From: Photobacterium swingsii
GTDB taxonomy: Bacteria; Pseudomonadota; Gammaproteobacteria; Enterobacterales; Vibrionaceae
Length of the DNA: 64,000 bases
Reading direction: 5' to 3'
Assembly (NCBI RefSeq): GCF_024346715.1
Contig: NZ_AP024852.1
Span: 1,798,001 to 1,862,000, forward strand
Below the pieces are notes generated by a model. That model saw nothing but the letters and a program-made list of their open reading frames with translations, was not told the origin of the DNA and made no database searches. The number at the start of each line of letters is the position of its first letter. Within the stretch, counting starts at the first letter, position 1. The translations under genes were made by a program, and so were the position numbers. Below, in pieces: positions 14,533-23,666 of this stretch.

Positions 14533-16986
14533 ATGGTGGGGATTGTTGTAGTATCGCACAGTACATTACTGGCGCAGGGCGTGGTCGAATTGGCCACGCA
14601 AATGACCCAAGGCAAGGCTAATATCGCGATTGCTGCAGGTGTTGATGACCCTGAAAACCCTATCGGTACTGATGCGATTGCAGTGATGGCTGCGATTGAA
14701 CAGGTCTGTGATGACGATGGGGTTGTCGTGCTAATGGACTTAGGAAGCGCCTTACTTAGTACCGAAATGGCGCTTGAGTTGCTTGATCCTGAGTTGGTTG
14801 AAAAAGTCTCGCTGATTGCTGCGCCAATCGTTGAAGGCACGATGGCTGCATCAGTTGCAGCGGCGGCGGGTTTAACGCGTGAAGTCGTTATTGCTGAAGC
14901 AAGCAGTGCGCTTGATGTGAAAAAAGCGCACCTTGGTGAAACGGTGGATGGTCCACAAGATGCCCTAGGCAGGGATGACAAGGATAACTCAAACTTAACA
15001 TTATTAACTGCACCACAGAACTCTGATGGTTTAACGCTCAGTGTCGAATGGCAGGTACAAAACCCGTATGGGCTTCATGCGCGTCCTGCCGCTACGATTG
15101 TGGGTACACTCGCCAGTTTTGATGCCGACTTAGCATTATTTAAGGGCGATCAACAAGCAAACGCCAAGAGCCTAAACAGCATCGCGAAATTGGGTGTACG
15201 TTGTGGCGAGGTGATCCGTTTGCAAGCAAATGGCGCAATGGCACAGCAAGCGGTTGATGCATTTACTCAGCTTGCGAATGATCATTTTGGTGAAGCTACG
15301 CAAGTGGGCAGTATGCTTGTTGGTGAGGGCACCTTCGGCGAACAGGGCGGAGATAGCCAAGAAGAAACATTAGTACTGAGTCCAGTAAATGTGGCTCCTG
15401 AAGGAGCGTTAGCGGGGATCAGTGTGAGCGATGGTGTTGCGATTGCGCCAGCTGCGATTTTCAGTGTCGCAATGCCTGCAGTGCCGATGCGTGAATTCGT
15501 AGGTGCATCCGCAGAAATGCTGACGTTGAAGAATGCTATCGCGCAGGTTCAACAAGATCTTACAAGCGAAGCCGTAGGGCCACATGGCGCGATTTTTGAA
15601 GCGCATGGATTAATGTTGGCGGATCCAGAGATCATCAGTGCTTTAGAGCAAATGGTCGCTAAAAATGTAACATCAGAGCGGGCATGGCTTACGGTGATGG
15701 AGGCGTTAGCAGCACAATATGCGGCCGCCGAAAGTCAGTATATGCGTGAACGTGAAGCGGATATTTGGGATATTACTCGCCGTGTAATGATTGTGCTAAC
15801 GGGTGATAAAGGCTCAGCGTTAACATTGACTGACCCCGTCGTTTTATTCGCCCGTGATCTGATGCCATCAGATGTGGCAAGTTTAGATAAGTCTAAAGTC
15901 GTGGCTATCTGTTTGAGCGAAGGTGGAAAAACGTCTCATAGCGCTATTTTAGCGCGTGCCATGGGGATCCCCGCCTTGGTGAAAACCAAAGGCTGTTTAG
16001 AGCAAGTTCATGCAGGGGACACAGTGATACTAGATGGCTTCGCAGGGCACCTCTGGTTTGCACCTCCAACAGATATTGAACAGGCATTGGAATTAAAGCG
16101 TCAGCAGTGGCGAGATGATATTGAGAACAGTGCGGCCAATGCGCAAGCGCCAGCAATCACCAAAGCGGGTAGTGCTATTAGCGTGTTAGCCAATATCGGT
16201 GGGCCTAACGATGTTGAGCAAGCCTTGGCGTGTGGCGCAGAAGGTGTAGGACTATTTCGTACTGAGTTCTTATTCCAGCAAAGTGATGTGTTGCCGAGTG
16301 AAGAAGAACAGTATCAAGTCTATCGCGATATTGCAGCGGCCTTTGGTGATAAGCCAGTCACAATTCGCAGCTTAGATGTGGGAGGTGATAAACCGTTAAC
16401 AGCGTATCCGATGCCTGAGGAAGATAATCCGTTCTTGGGACAACGCGGCGTACGTTTATGCTTGGCACACCCTGAGTTGTTTGCAACTCAACTGCGAGCA
16501 ATATTACGAGCGCATGCTGAGCAGCCAAATATTCAGCTAATGATCCCAATGATCGCGACTGTGGATGAAGTGCAGCAAGTGAAAGCACTGCTAGTACAAC
16601 AAAGCGCGCAACTTGGGCTTAACGATACAGGTTTAGCTGTTGGGATTATGATTGAAGTGCCAGCGGCAGTATTCAATGCTGAAGCTTTAGCTAAAGAAGT
16701 GGATTTCTTCTCGATTGGTACTAACGATCTGACTCAATATGTGATGGCTGCGGATCGTGGTAATAGTGCAATTGCAGAGTTGGTTGATTACTTCCAGCCA
16801 GCCGTGATCAGTGCTATTGCCCACACTTGTGATGTTGCGAACAAAGCCGGGATCAGTGTGAGTATGTGTGGTGAAATGGCTGGGGATACCAAGGCAACAG
16901 AAACGTTATTATCACTGGGTTTGAGTAAATTCAGCGCAAGTGCAGCATTGCTACCTGAATTAAAAGCGATGATACGTCGTAGTTAA
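14533..16986 (+). CDS. dhaM: DhaM phosphotransferase with EIIA, HPr and full-length Enzyme I domains
   Basis: An 817-residue multiphosphoryl transfer protein that rephosphorylates DhaL-ADP. Domains in order: mannose-type EIIA (1-130, His9 in VVSHS), a linker, HPr (about 170-258, His182 in YGLHARPAA), and Enzyme I (about 290-817) with His469 in GGKTSHSAILARAMGIP and the PEP-binding barrel ending in SMCGEMAGD with Cys779. E. coli DhaM stops after a partial EI domain at about 470 residues and needs general EI and HPr. Here EI looks complete, so the protein may take phosphate directly from PEP. It starts three bases after dhaL. A terminator follows. Confidence 0.95.
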   Translation: MVGIVVVSHSTLLAQGVVELATQMTQGKANIAIAAGVDDPENPIGTDAIAVMAAIEQVCDDDGVVVLMDLGSALLSTEMALELLDPELVEKVSLIAAPIVEGTMAASVAAAAGLTREVVIAEASSALDVKKAHLGETVDGPQDALGRDDKDNSNLTLLTAPQNSDGLTLSVEWQVQNPYGLHARPAATIVGTLASFDADLALFKGDQQANAKSLNSIAKLGVRCGEVIRLQANGAMAQQAVDAFTQLANDHFGEATQVGSMLVGEGTFGEQGGDSQEETLVLSPVNVAPEGALAGISVSDGVAIAPAAIFSVAMPAVPMREFVGASAEMLTLKNAIAQVQQDLTSEAVGPHGAIFEAHGLMLADPEIISALEQMVAKNVTSERAWLTVMEALAAQYAAAESQYMREREADIWDITRRVMIVLTGDKGSALTLTDPVVLFARDLMPSDVASLDKSKVVAICLSEGGKTSHSAILARAMGIPALVKTKGCLEQVHAGDTVILDGFAGHLWFAPPTDIEQALELKRQQWRDDIENSAANAQAPAITKAGSAISVLANIGGPNDVEQALACGAEGVGLFRTEFLFQQSDVLPSEEEQYQVYRDIAAAFGDKPVTIRSLDVGGDKPLTAYPMPEEDNPFLGQRGVRLCLAHPELFATQLRAILRAHAEQPNIQLMIPMIATVDEVQQVKALLVQQSAQLGLNDTGLAVGIMIEVPAAVFNAEALAKEVDFFSIGTNDLTQYVMAADRGNSAIAELVDYFQPAVISAIAHTCDVANKAGISVSMCGEMAGDTKATETLLSLGLSKFSASAALLPELKAMIRRS

Positions 16987-17004
16987 GAGTTAGTTTTACA
17001 AATT

Positions 17005-17029
17005 GCCGCCACTAGCATGGCGGCTTTTT
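17005..17029 (+). terminator. intrinsic terminator of the dhaKLM operon
   Basis: GCCGCCA and TGGCGGC form a 7-bp GC-rich stem with a six-base loop and a TTTTT tail, 18 bases after the dhaM stop. Confidence 0.85.
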
Positions 17030-17079
17030 GGTACTTATCTATTGGTGATTGCTAATACCAATAACCAATTACTAGCAAA

Positions 17080-19011
17080 TTAGCTAAGCTTTTCACTTAA
17101 CCCGTATTTATCAATTTTGCGCCACAGTGTAGTTCGACCAATACCGAGTGCTTTGGCCATTTCAGACATCTTACCGTCATAGGTATCCCAAGCTTGAATA
17201 ATAGCTTTCTTCTCCAAGGCTTCTAGGGTCAACACGGGGGCACTGTGCTGCGGGTGTCCATCTTGACTGTGCTTAATATGATCGGGAATATCTTTTAGTT
17301 GGATCCGATTGCTACTGCGGTTGAGCAGTAAGCGTTCCATACGGCTCTTTAGCTCAGGATCGTTCCCCGGCCACGCAAATGCGAGTAATACATCCAACGC
17401 CACCGGGTCAATCTGAATGTGTACTTGATGACGTTTTTCGTATTCAGCCAAAATACGCTCAATATGCAAGGCGACATCTTCTTTACGTTCGCGTAGCGGC
17501 GTCAGCATTAATTCATTGTTGGAAATCGCATAGTAGAGCTGACGCCCAAACGAGCCTTGTGCGACGTACGCACTAAGATCTGAAGAGGTGCTGGTAATAA
17601 GTTGGAAGTTTACAGGGATTAATCGTTGACTATCGCAGCGACTGATTAATCCCGTTTTCAGTAACTTCAGGAGCACGGATTGCAGATCTTGATTTAGGTA
17701 TTCCACTTTTTCAAGTAACAAAGTGCCACCGTGTGCTAATTCGAACTTAGAGGGTAAACCGTTATCGGCATCAAACCCCAATATTTCTCGACTCATATTA
17801 TCGCTGCTGAGTGTACGGCAGTTAACGGTAATAAAGGGACCTGCCTTAAATTCACATTCATTATGAATAGCCATTGCCAGTGACGATTTTCCCACGCCTT
17901 CCTCACCACAGAGTAAAATCGGGGATTTGGACTTTACCGCGCGTTTCGCCACGGTAATTAAGTGTTTCATTTGTTTAGATCGTGCAGGCAAGTTGGCAAA
18001 GGTGTACTTAGCACTGCCACCAATTTGTTGCTGGGCTAACTCACGAATTTTGTGAACGGGGTGAATGAAGAGTAGGGTTGATCCATCTTGTAACTGGCTG
18101 ACAGATAAAATGGCTTCAATGAAGGTGTTGTTGACTTCGACAGTAGTTAGCTTGCGATAGGCACTTTCATGTTGTTCGAAACAGGCCGATATATTGGGTG
18201 CAAAACGAATAATATCAAAGATATTCTTGTCTATTACATCTAGCGCTCTGATCTGAAAAAGCGACTCTGCTTGCTGACTGACCATAGTGATGCGTTGGTT
18301 AGCATCCCAGGCTAATAGACCATCATCCATGCACGTGACAGTCGCATTGTGCATACTGACGAGTCGATTCATATTTTCTTGTTCATACAGAAGTTGCAGC
18401 TGTAGTGAGATCTCTTTTGCGCACGAGGTAACAATCACACTGTTTTCACGGCGATATTGGTTGGCGATTTTTACGAGTGCCATGGTGCCACGAAGTTTAC
18501 CGAATGAATCAAAAATTGGTGCGGCGCAGGCACCGTAGGGATGCAGTGAACGATTGAAATGGTTAGCTGCAAATACTTCCGAGGGGAGGTGGGTGTCTAT
18601 ACATAAGCTAATAGCATTGGTGCCAATTTTCCCTTCAGAAAAAAAACAGCCTTGTACTATGCCTAAGGCTTCTAACTCATCGACCAAATGAGGGTGTCCG
18701 ATTCGCTTTAACACACAGCCATTGTCGTCAGTAAGGAGTAATACAATAGGTTCATGAACTAGTAGATCAAAGGTGTCTTCAACAACCGTGGTCGCGCATT
18801 GGATAAGGTTCTCATTACGCTTTATCAGGGAGTTGAGGGTAGAACCAGACGCTACATGCGGTGGAGACCAATGTGTAGCGCTGCACTGTTTAACGCAGCG
18901 CTGCCATGAAGCAAAACATTGCGTTTGTGAAAATTCAGGTGAGACCCAATGGTGTTTATGGAAAAATTCCCAGCAATTTAGGCTGGAATCGATGCAATAA
19001 GCCGATGGCAT
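17080..19011 (-). CDS. dhaR: DhaR-type transcriptional activator of the dha operon
   Basis: A 643-residue enhancer-binding-type regulator. It has an N-terminal sensor half (GAF-like about 60-200, PAS-like about 215-320), an AAA+ module with Walker A GEEGVGKSS near residue 370, and a C-terminal Fis-type helix-turn-helix (MAKALGIGRTTLWRKIDKYG). Walker B reads GGTLLLEKVEYL, and the GAFTGA loop that contacts sigma-54 is missing, as I recall for E. coli DhaR, which works at a sigma-70 promoter. It is convergent with dhaKLM and probably senses DhaK and DhaL. The start MPSAYCIDS at 19011 is as the frame allows. Confidence 0.92.
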   Translation of the reverse strand: MPSAYCIDSSLNCWEFFHKHHWVSPEFSQTQCFASWQRCVKQCSATHWSPPHVASGSTLNSLIKRNENLIQCATTVVEDTFDLLVHEPIVLLLTDDNGCVLKRIGHPHLVDELEALGIVQGCFFSEGKIGTNAISLCIDTHLPSEVFAANHFNRSLHPYGACAAPIFDSFGKLRGTMALVKIANQYRRENSVIVTSCAKEISLQLQLLYEQENMNRLVSMHNATVTCMDDGLLAWDANQRITMVSQQAESLFQIRALDVIDKNIFDIIRFAPNISACFEQHESAYRKLTTVEVNNTFIEAILSVSQLQDGSTLLFIHPVHKIRELAQQQIGGSAKYTFANLPARSKQMKHLITVAKRAVKSKSPILLCGEEGVGKSSLAMAIHNECEFKAGPFITVNCRTLSSDNMSREILGFDADNGLPSKFELAHGGTLLLEKVEYLNQDLQSVLLKLLKTGLISRCDSQRLIPVNFQLITSTSSDLSAYVAQGSFGRQLYYAISNNELMLTPLRERKEDVALHIERILAEYEKRHQVHIQIDPVALDVLLAFAWPGNDPELKSRMERLLLNRSSNRIQLKDIPDHIKHSQDGHPQHSAPVLTLEALEKKAIIQAWDTYDGKMSEMAKALGIGRTTLWRKIDKYGLSEKLS

Positions 19012-19134
19012 GAAATGTATACCAGCAAAAAGTAATCAAACATTTTATCGTGACGATGAAATGGGTAACGTGACCATACTCCCATATGTATTTACGAGGC
19101 GAGTGACTTCTGAGATGAAATCCCCCCTTATTAG

Positions 19135-19329
19135 ATAAGATGTCCCATTGCGATTGTTCAGCTTTTGGATGTTTCGGAGGGGGATTATACCAATGTTGAA
19201 ATACGTGCTTTTCGTGAAGCAGTACTAGGAGCGGGTGCAAAACGCGTGTTTTTACCTGAATCAAAGTGTTTACTCTCGGCCTCAGAGATTAAAGATAAGA
19301 AATTTGTAGAGTTACAAAATAATGCATAA
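19135..19329 (+). pseudogene. possible C-terminal remnant of a protein-coding gene
   Basis: A 64-codon open frame runs to TAA at 19329 and reads like real protein: DVSEGDYTNVEIRAFREAVL, then GAGAKRVFLPESK, and ends near SEIKDKKFVELQNNA. The piece REAVLGAGAKRVFL resembles the MreB/Hsp70-type segment REAALxAGAxxVxL, but no start codon with a ribosome site or upstream domain exists. It is most likely a decayed gene end lying between dhaR and the GNAT gene. Low confidence. Confidence 0.35.
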
Positions 19330-19382
19330 TAATGAAAGTAATAGTGTGTATTATTTGGGGCTCGTGGTTGTATAGAGAATTT

Positions 19383-19856
19383 ATGATGAAAATAGTGAAA
19401 GTTGATAGCAGTAATCAGCAGGTATATGCAAATTTGTACCAAGGTTATGCGGCAGAGTTTTCAAAAATTATTGGCGATAAGCCAGATGAAAATGGCTTGT
19501 TTGAAATTTATCCCAAAATTGAGAATCAGGTAACAGGGTACTTACTTTACATTGATGGTGTGCCTGCTGCATTAACAGCGATTGAAGATAAGTCATCTTC
19601 GGAATTTGAAATATGTGATTTTTACGTTGTGCCATACTTTCGCAAAAATAAAGTGGGTAAACAGTTTATTTCAACGCTTTTTGAGCGACTTGAAGGTTCT
19701 TGGGAAATCAAGCAAGTAGCTGGAGCTGATCACGCGGTGAAATTTTGGCGTGATGTCGTAAATGATTATACATCGGGGAACTATGAAGAAGACAAGTACC
19801 TTGATGACAAATGGGGCTTAGTAACTAGGCAGTGCTTTAATCATACTCAAAAGTAA
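19383..19856 (+). CDS. GNAT family N-acetyltransferase
   Basis: A 157-residue GNAT protein. The motif A region is DFYVVPYFRKNKVGKQFIST near residues 80-99, where the usual RGxGxG is partly replaced by RKNKVG, and the C-terminal VKFWRDVVNDYT corresponds to the family's end helix and strand. It is the first gene of a close-packed trio with a Nudix hydrolase 22 bases downstream and another GNAT after it, suggesting cotranscription. Start ATG 19383 (or 19386) is preferred over 19332, which would add a hydrophobic leader unlike the family. The substrate is unknown. Confidence 0.8.
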   Translation: MMKIVKVDSSNQQVYANLYQGYAAEFSKIIGDKPDENGLFEIYPKIENQVTGYLLYIDGVPAALTAIEDKSSSEFEICDFYVVPYFRKNKVGKQFISTLFERLEGSWEIKQVAGADHAVKFWRDVVNDYTSGNYEEDKYLDDKWGLVTRQCFNHTQK

Positions 19857-19878
19857 TGAGAGAATATAAAGAATCAAA

Positions 19879-20298
19879 ATGGATAAAGTAATTGATAAGC
19901 TGGCTTGGTTATATATTCGTGATGGTAAGTTACTTACTGTAAGGTCAAAAGGTAAAACGCTATTCTATTTACCGGGTGGAAAGCGTGAACTGGGCGAAAC
20001 TGATGAGCAAGCACTAATACGCGAAATCAAAGAAGAGATTTCTGTCGATTTAGTCTCAGATACCATTAAGTATGTTGACACCTTTACGGCGCAAGCCGAT
20101 GGTAAAGATGATGGTGTGTTCGTTCAATTGACGTGTTATGTCGCGGAATATTCAGGAGAATTAAGCCCTGATGCCGAAATTGAAGAGCTGAAATTTGTGG
20201 ATGGTGATGATTTCGCTATTTGTTCACTTGCAACTAAAGTGGCGATGGAATGGCTGGTGGCGAAGGCATGGATTGCTGAAGCAAGTGTTAACGAATAG
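19879..20298 (+). CDS. Nudix hydrolase
   Basis: A 139-residue Nudix hydrolase with a near-perfect box GGKRELGETDEQALIREIKE, continuing EIS; the LPGGKRELGE start is characteristic of MutT-like proteins acting on nucleotides. The first strand AWLYIRDGKLLTVRSKGK is also typical. It is 22 bases behind a GNAT gene and 23 bases before another, so the three probably form one operon. A housecleaning role towards damaged or unusual nucleotides is a family inference; the substrate cannot be told. ATG 19879 is weakly preceded by GAGAATATAAAG. Confidence 0.87.
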   Translation: MDKVIDKLAWLYIRDGKLLTVRSKGKTLFYLPGGKRELGETDEQALIREIKEEISVDLVSDTIKYVDTFTAQADGKDDGVFVQLTCYVAEYSGELSPDAEIEELKFVDGDDFAICSLATKVAMEWLVAKAWIAEASVNE

Positions 20299-20321
20299 TC
20301 TTTGGGTACTAAGGATGGGGA

Positions 20322-20837
20322 ATGCAGAAGGATATTGAAACGCATAGGCTTGTATTACGAGCCTTTAAGCTCAGTGATAGTGAACGAGTTGCTAGGTTAG
20401 CCGGTGAAAAGGTCATTGCTGATATGACGGCTAATATTCCCCATCCTTATGAGCCAGCGATGGCGCGCCAGTGGATTCAAACACACCAAGATCAGTTTAT
20501 GGAAGGTGGTGGGGTTGTATATGCCATTACGATGAAAGGCTGTGATGATATTATCGGGGCTGTTGGTTTTCCCAAGCTGGACAATGGATTGGGGGAGTTA
20601 GGTTATTGGTTGGGTGTGCCGTATTGGGGGCAGGGCATTGCGTTTGAAGCTGCGAAGGCCTTAGTCGAGTTTTACAAAGATCACCACGGGCTGATAGAGC
20701 TACATGTCATACACTTAGCTGAAAATCAACGTTCAAAATCAGTTATTCGCAAGCTGGGCGTTGACCATGCGGAAAATATGATACGGCATATTCACGGACA
20801 GGATCGTGAGATTTGCGTTTATAAATCAGTTCTCTAG
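20322..20837 (+). CDS. GNAT acetyltransferase, RimJ/RimL type
   Basis: A 171-residue GNAT of the RimJ/RimL-like subgroup. It opens with IETHRLVLRAFKLSDSERVA, contains GELGYWLGVPYWGQGIAFEA (the acetyl-CoA pyrophosphate loop) near residues 90-109, and ends with AENQRSKSVIRKLGV. Relatives acetylate N-termini of ribosomal proteins, amino sugars or other amines; none can be chosen here. It is the last gene of the GNAT-Nudix-GNAT cluster. ATG 20322 follows AAGGATGGGGA. Confidence 0.86.
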   Translation: MQKDIETHRLVLRAFKLSDSERVARLAGEKVIADMTANIPHPYEPAMARQWIQTHQDQFMEGGGVVYAITMKGCDDIIGAVGFPKLDNGLGELGYWLGVPYWGQGIAFEAAKALVEFYKDHHGLIELHVIHLAENQRSKSVIRKLGVDHAENMIRHIHGQDREICVYKSVL

Positions 20838-20945
20838 CCTATTTTGTTATGACTTTAGATTGATAATTGTGATCGAAATATTGAGCCTCACGTTTACTAC
20901 TGTATCTGCTTAGGAATAGCACGAGACAATAGATAATGAGGTCGT

Positions 20946-21416
20946 ATGAACATTTTTATTTTGGACCAAGATATTAAGCAATGTGCTCAGTACCATTGCG
21001 ATCAGCATGTTGTGAAAATGATTTTAGAAAGTGTGCAGATACTTTGTACCGCACTCAATAAAAAAGGATTTGTTACCCCTTACAAGTCAACTCATGTTAA
21101 ACATCCTTGTGTGCTATGGGTTGAAGCCTCTTATGATAACTTTATTTGGTTACGGGATTTAGCGATAGAGCTGAATAAAGAGTACAAATACCGTTATGGT
21201 AAAGACACAGACCATAAATCTATTGCTGTTTTACCACAGATCGTTGATCTCGTTTTTCCTTCAATAGGACTAACGCCGTTTCCACAAGCCATGCCTGATA
21301 TCTATAAAGTGGATGACGATCCGATTTTAGCGTATCGCCAATTTTATATGGGTGATAAAGCAAAATTTGCCAAATGGACGAAACGAAATCCTCCACCATG
21401 GTTCACTGCAAAGTAG
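20946..21416 (+). CDS. conserved hypothetical protein with CxxHCDxHVVK-like start
   Basis: A 156-residue soluble protein. Its start, IFILDQDIKQCAQYHCDQHV followed by VKMILESVQI, is a pattern I associate with conserved proteins of unknown function found in phages and marine bacteria; Cys, His, Asp and His are close together and could bind a metal or form an active site. The C-terminal YRQFYMGDKAKFAKWTKRN is also strongly patterned. No catalytic assignment is made. ATG 20946 follows AATGAGGTCGT. It is 10 bases from the end of the convergent LysR gene. Confidence 0.8.
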   Translation: MNIFILDQDIKQCAQYHCDQHVVKMILESVQILCTALNKKGFVTPYKSTHVKHPCVLWVEASYDNFIWLRDLAIELNKEYKYRYGKDTDHKSIAVLPQIVDLVFPSIGLTPFPQAMPDIYKVDDDPILAYRQFYMGDKAKFAKWTKRNPPPWFTAK

Positions 21417-21426
21417 ATATTCTCTT

Positions 21427-22335
21427 CTAATTGCCAGAAAAGTACTGCTGAGTGAGCTCTTCCATAAAATGTAATATGGCTTTTAAACGTGGAGACTGGC
21501 TTGTTTTACTGGCGTATACCGCATAGATTTTAACATCAGGTGTCACTTTTATATTTTGGGCTATTTGCACTAGCTTCCCTTGTTCGCACAGTGGTCGGCA
21601 ATAAATTTCGGGGAGTAATGTTACGCCGTAACCATTGGCGATCATGTCGCGAATGAGTAATACATCTTCAAGCTGATTGGCCTTGTGAAAGGCGATTGGG
21701 CGCTGAATGTTATCTTCTTCCGTCATGTATAGCGTCGCTGGGAAATTCTCTTGTACATGATAGAAGGCGACATGCTCTTGCAGCATCTCACTATTCGGGT
21801 TTTGTAACGCTGGATTTTTTGCTAAATATTCAGGGGTGCAAAACCAGAGTAATTTTAATTGTGCTAAGGGCTTAGCGTAAAATCCTGAAGGTTTTAAATC
21901 CCCTAATTGAATGGCGAGATCTAACTTTTCTTCTAATAGATTGGGACGGTGAGACACAATCCGCATCCGTAATTGGATGTCGGGGTAACGCTGGGTAAAC
22001 AGGTGTAATTTGGGTGCGAATACTTCGCGCGATAAAGCGAATGTGGTGGCGATGTTGATTTCACCAACCAGTGATTGTGATGCGACTTCGTTACCAACTC
22101 GATCGATATTATCAAGTAATGGGGTTAGCTGGTTGTAAAGTTGCTCGCCATCTGAGGTGAGCTTTAAAAAACGACTATTGCGTTCTAGTAAACGGATATC
22201 TAACACACCTTCTAATCGTGCTAATGATCGACTCACACTTGATTTTTGTATGCCTAATTTTATGGCGGCTTTAGAGATACTGCCTGTTTCGGCAATCGCA
22301 ATAAAAATAGGGAGATCATTTAGGTTCCAGTTCAC
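21427..22335 (-). CDS. LysR family transcriptional regulator
   Basis: A 302-residue LysR-type regulator. The winged helix-turn-helix is at residues 1-60 (FIAIAETGSISKAAIKLGIQ, then KSSVSRSLARLEG), followed by the periplasmic-binding-protein-like effector domain to about residue 295 (GEINIATTFALSREVF start). It is divergent from the MFS exporter-UbiC-like pair, with a 146-base gap that includes an inverted repeat; LysR regulators usually control the divergent operon in response to a substrate of its product. The inducer is unknown, though an aromatic acid is plausible from the context. ATG 22335 is the likely start. Confidence 0.93.
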   Translation of the reverse strand: MNWNLNDLPIFIAIAETGSISKAAIKLGIQKSSVSRSLARLEGVLDIRLLERNSRFLKLTSDGEQLYNQLTPLLDNIDRVGNEVASQSLVGEINIATTFALSREVFAPKLHLFTQRYPDIQLRMRIVSHRPNLLEEKLDLAIQLGDLKPSGFYAKPLAQLKLLWFCTPEYLAKNPALQNPNSEMLQEHVAFYHVQENFPATLYMTEEDNIQRPIAFHKANQLEDVLLIRDMIANGYGVTLLPEIYCRPLCEQGKLVQIAQNIKVTPDVKIYAVYASKTSQSPRLKAILHFMEELTQQYFSGN

Positions 22336-22424
22336 ACGATTACTCTTATATTTCAGGCAAATCCATTTAATAACATAAATACACCTATTACCAAAACAAC
22401 ACAGCGTTGCAATTTTTGAGCTAG

Positions 22425-22438
22425 TTGGCCTAAGCCAA
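22425..22438. promoter_or_regulatory. inverted repeat, candidate LysR operator
   Basis: TTGGCCTAAGCCAA has five-base arms TTGGC/GCCAA and fits the T-N11-A pattern of LysR boxes. It is in the gap between lysR and the MFS gene. Functional role is inferred from location. Confidence 0.35.
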
Positions 22439-22481
22439 AGCCATTAACCTTTTTGTCAGTTATCTCCCTTAGGAATATTTG

Positions 22482-23666
22482 ATGATAAATAACGAAATAA
22501 AAAGGCTGACAAAACTGTGCTTGTTACTGGGTAGTAGTCTATTGGTGATGGCAAATGCGGCGATTGTACCGTCATTGGCTGAATTAAATCATGTGTTTAA
22601 TGACCCATTTGGTGTGTCGTTAATGATGACCTTGCCTGCGTTTGCAGTGGTTGTTTTCGCCCCTTTTGTGGCTAGCATTATTAACGCGCTGGGTGAGAAA
22701 AACACAATCTTACTAGGTTTTGGTTTATCGGGCTTGGCGGGAAGCAGCGGGTTATGGATAGATTCACTGAATATGCTCTTAGTTGGCCGTTTTATGTTGG
22801 GCATGAGCATTGCTATTTGCATGACAGTGATAAATGACTTGATTGCGAGCTACTTTGATGGAGAAGCGCGAATTCGGTTTATTTCCCATCAAGCGATTGC
22901 GGTCAATATTGGTGGCATTATGTTTGTTGTTGCGAGTGGTTGGTTAACGACAATTCACTGGCGCTTACCTTTTGCTATTTACCTTGTGGCTATTATCGCA
23001 CTAGTGCTGTCTTTGAAGGGGATTGTGCCAGTTAACAAAGTTAAGCATTCAGGGCTTAAACGGATCCATTTACACGATTATAAGGCTGTTTTTCCTTTTT
23101 ATTTGCTCGGGCTGTTTGGCATGCTGTCGTATTACCTGATTATGATTGATCTGCCGTTTACGTTGAAAAACAGCCTAGGTTTTAACAGTGCCCAGACGGG
23201 TATGCTGTTAGGGGGAATGAGCCTTATTTCTGCGACTGTTGCCTATTTGTTTAAGTTTGTATTGGCAAAAGTAGGAGAGCAACGCACATTAGCCATGTGC
23301 TTTTATTGTTTTATGGTTGCGTTCTGCGCGCTAACTTTGGTTGATCTCAGTTGGGGAGCTTATGTTGCTGTTGCAAGCACAGGAATCGCATTTGGTTTAT
23401 TACTGCCGATTCTGACGCATTTAGTGATCATGTACAGCGTTGAAAAACGTCGAACCGCTATGCTGAGTGGTTTCGTGATGTTTTATTTTATAGGACAGGC
23501 GTTAAGTGCCTTGGTCCGCGATGCCAGTTCAGCCTTGTCGCCAGGCACTCTGTACATTGGGTTTGCGGTTGTATGCGCTATCATTGCAACCTTGCATATT
23601 GGTGTTCTTGATAGCATGGTTCGCCGTAAGCGAGATGCACTGAAAGCTAGAGAGGTCGAGGCATGA
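22482..23666 (+). CDS. major facilitator superfamily exporter
   Basis: A 394-residue MFS transporter with about 12 predicted membrane spans. The loop 2-3 motif GEKNTILLGFGLSGLAGSSG, preceded by SIINAL, and the central basic loop near residues 180-195 are typical of drug-efflux type (DHA1) carriers. It overlaps the UbiC-like gene by four bases (ATGA), so they are coupled. Together with the divergent LysR gene, the likely task is export of an aromatic compound made or handled by the partner. ATG 22482 is used; a TTG at 22479 is possible. AGGAATATTT is upstream. Confidence 0.92.
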   Translation: MINNEIKRLTKLCLLLGSSLLVMANAAIVPSLAELNHVFNDPFGVSLMMTLPAFAVVVFAPFVASIINALGEKNTILLGFGLSGLAGSSGLWIDSLNMLLVGRFMLGMSIAICMTVINDLIASYFDGEARIRFISHQAIAVNIGGIMFVVASGWLTTIHWRLPFAIYLVAIIALVLSLKGIVPVNKVKHSGLKRIHLHDYKAVFPFYLLGLFGMLSYYLIMIDLPFTLKNSLGFNSAQTGMLLGGMSLISATVAYLFKFVLAKVGEQRTLAMCFYCFMVAFCALTLVDLSWGAYVAVASTGIAFGLLLPILTHLVIMYSVEKRRTAMLSGFVMFYFIGQALSALVRDASSALSPGTLYIGFAVVCAIIATLHIGVLDSMVRRKRDALKAREVEA

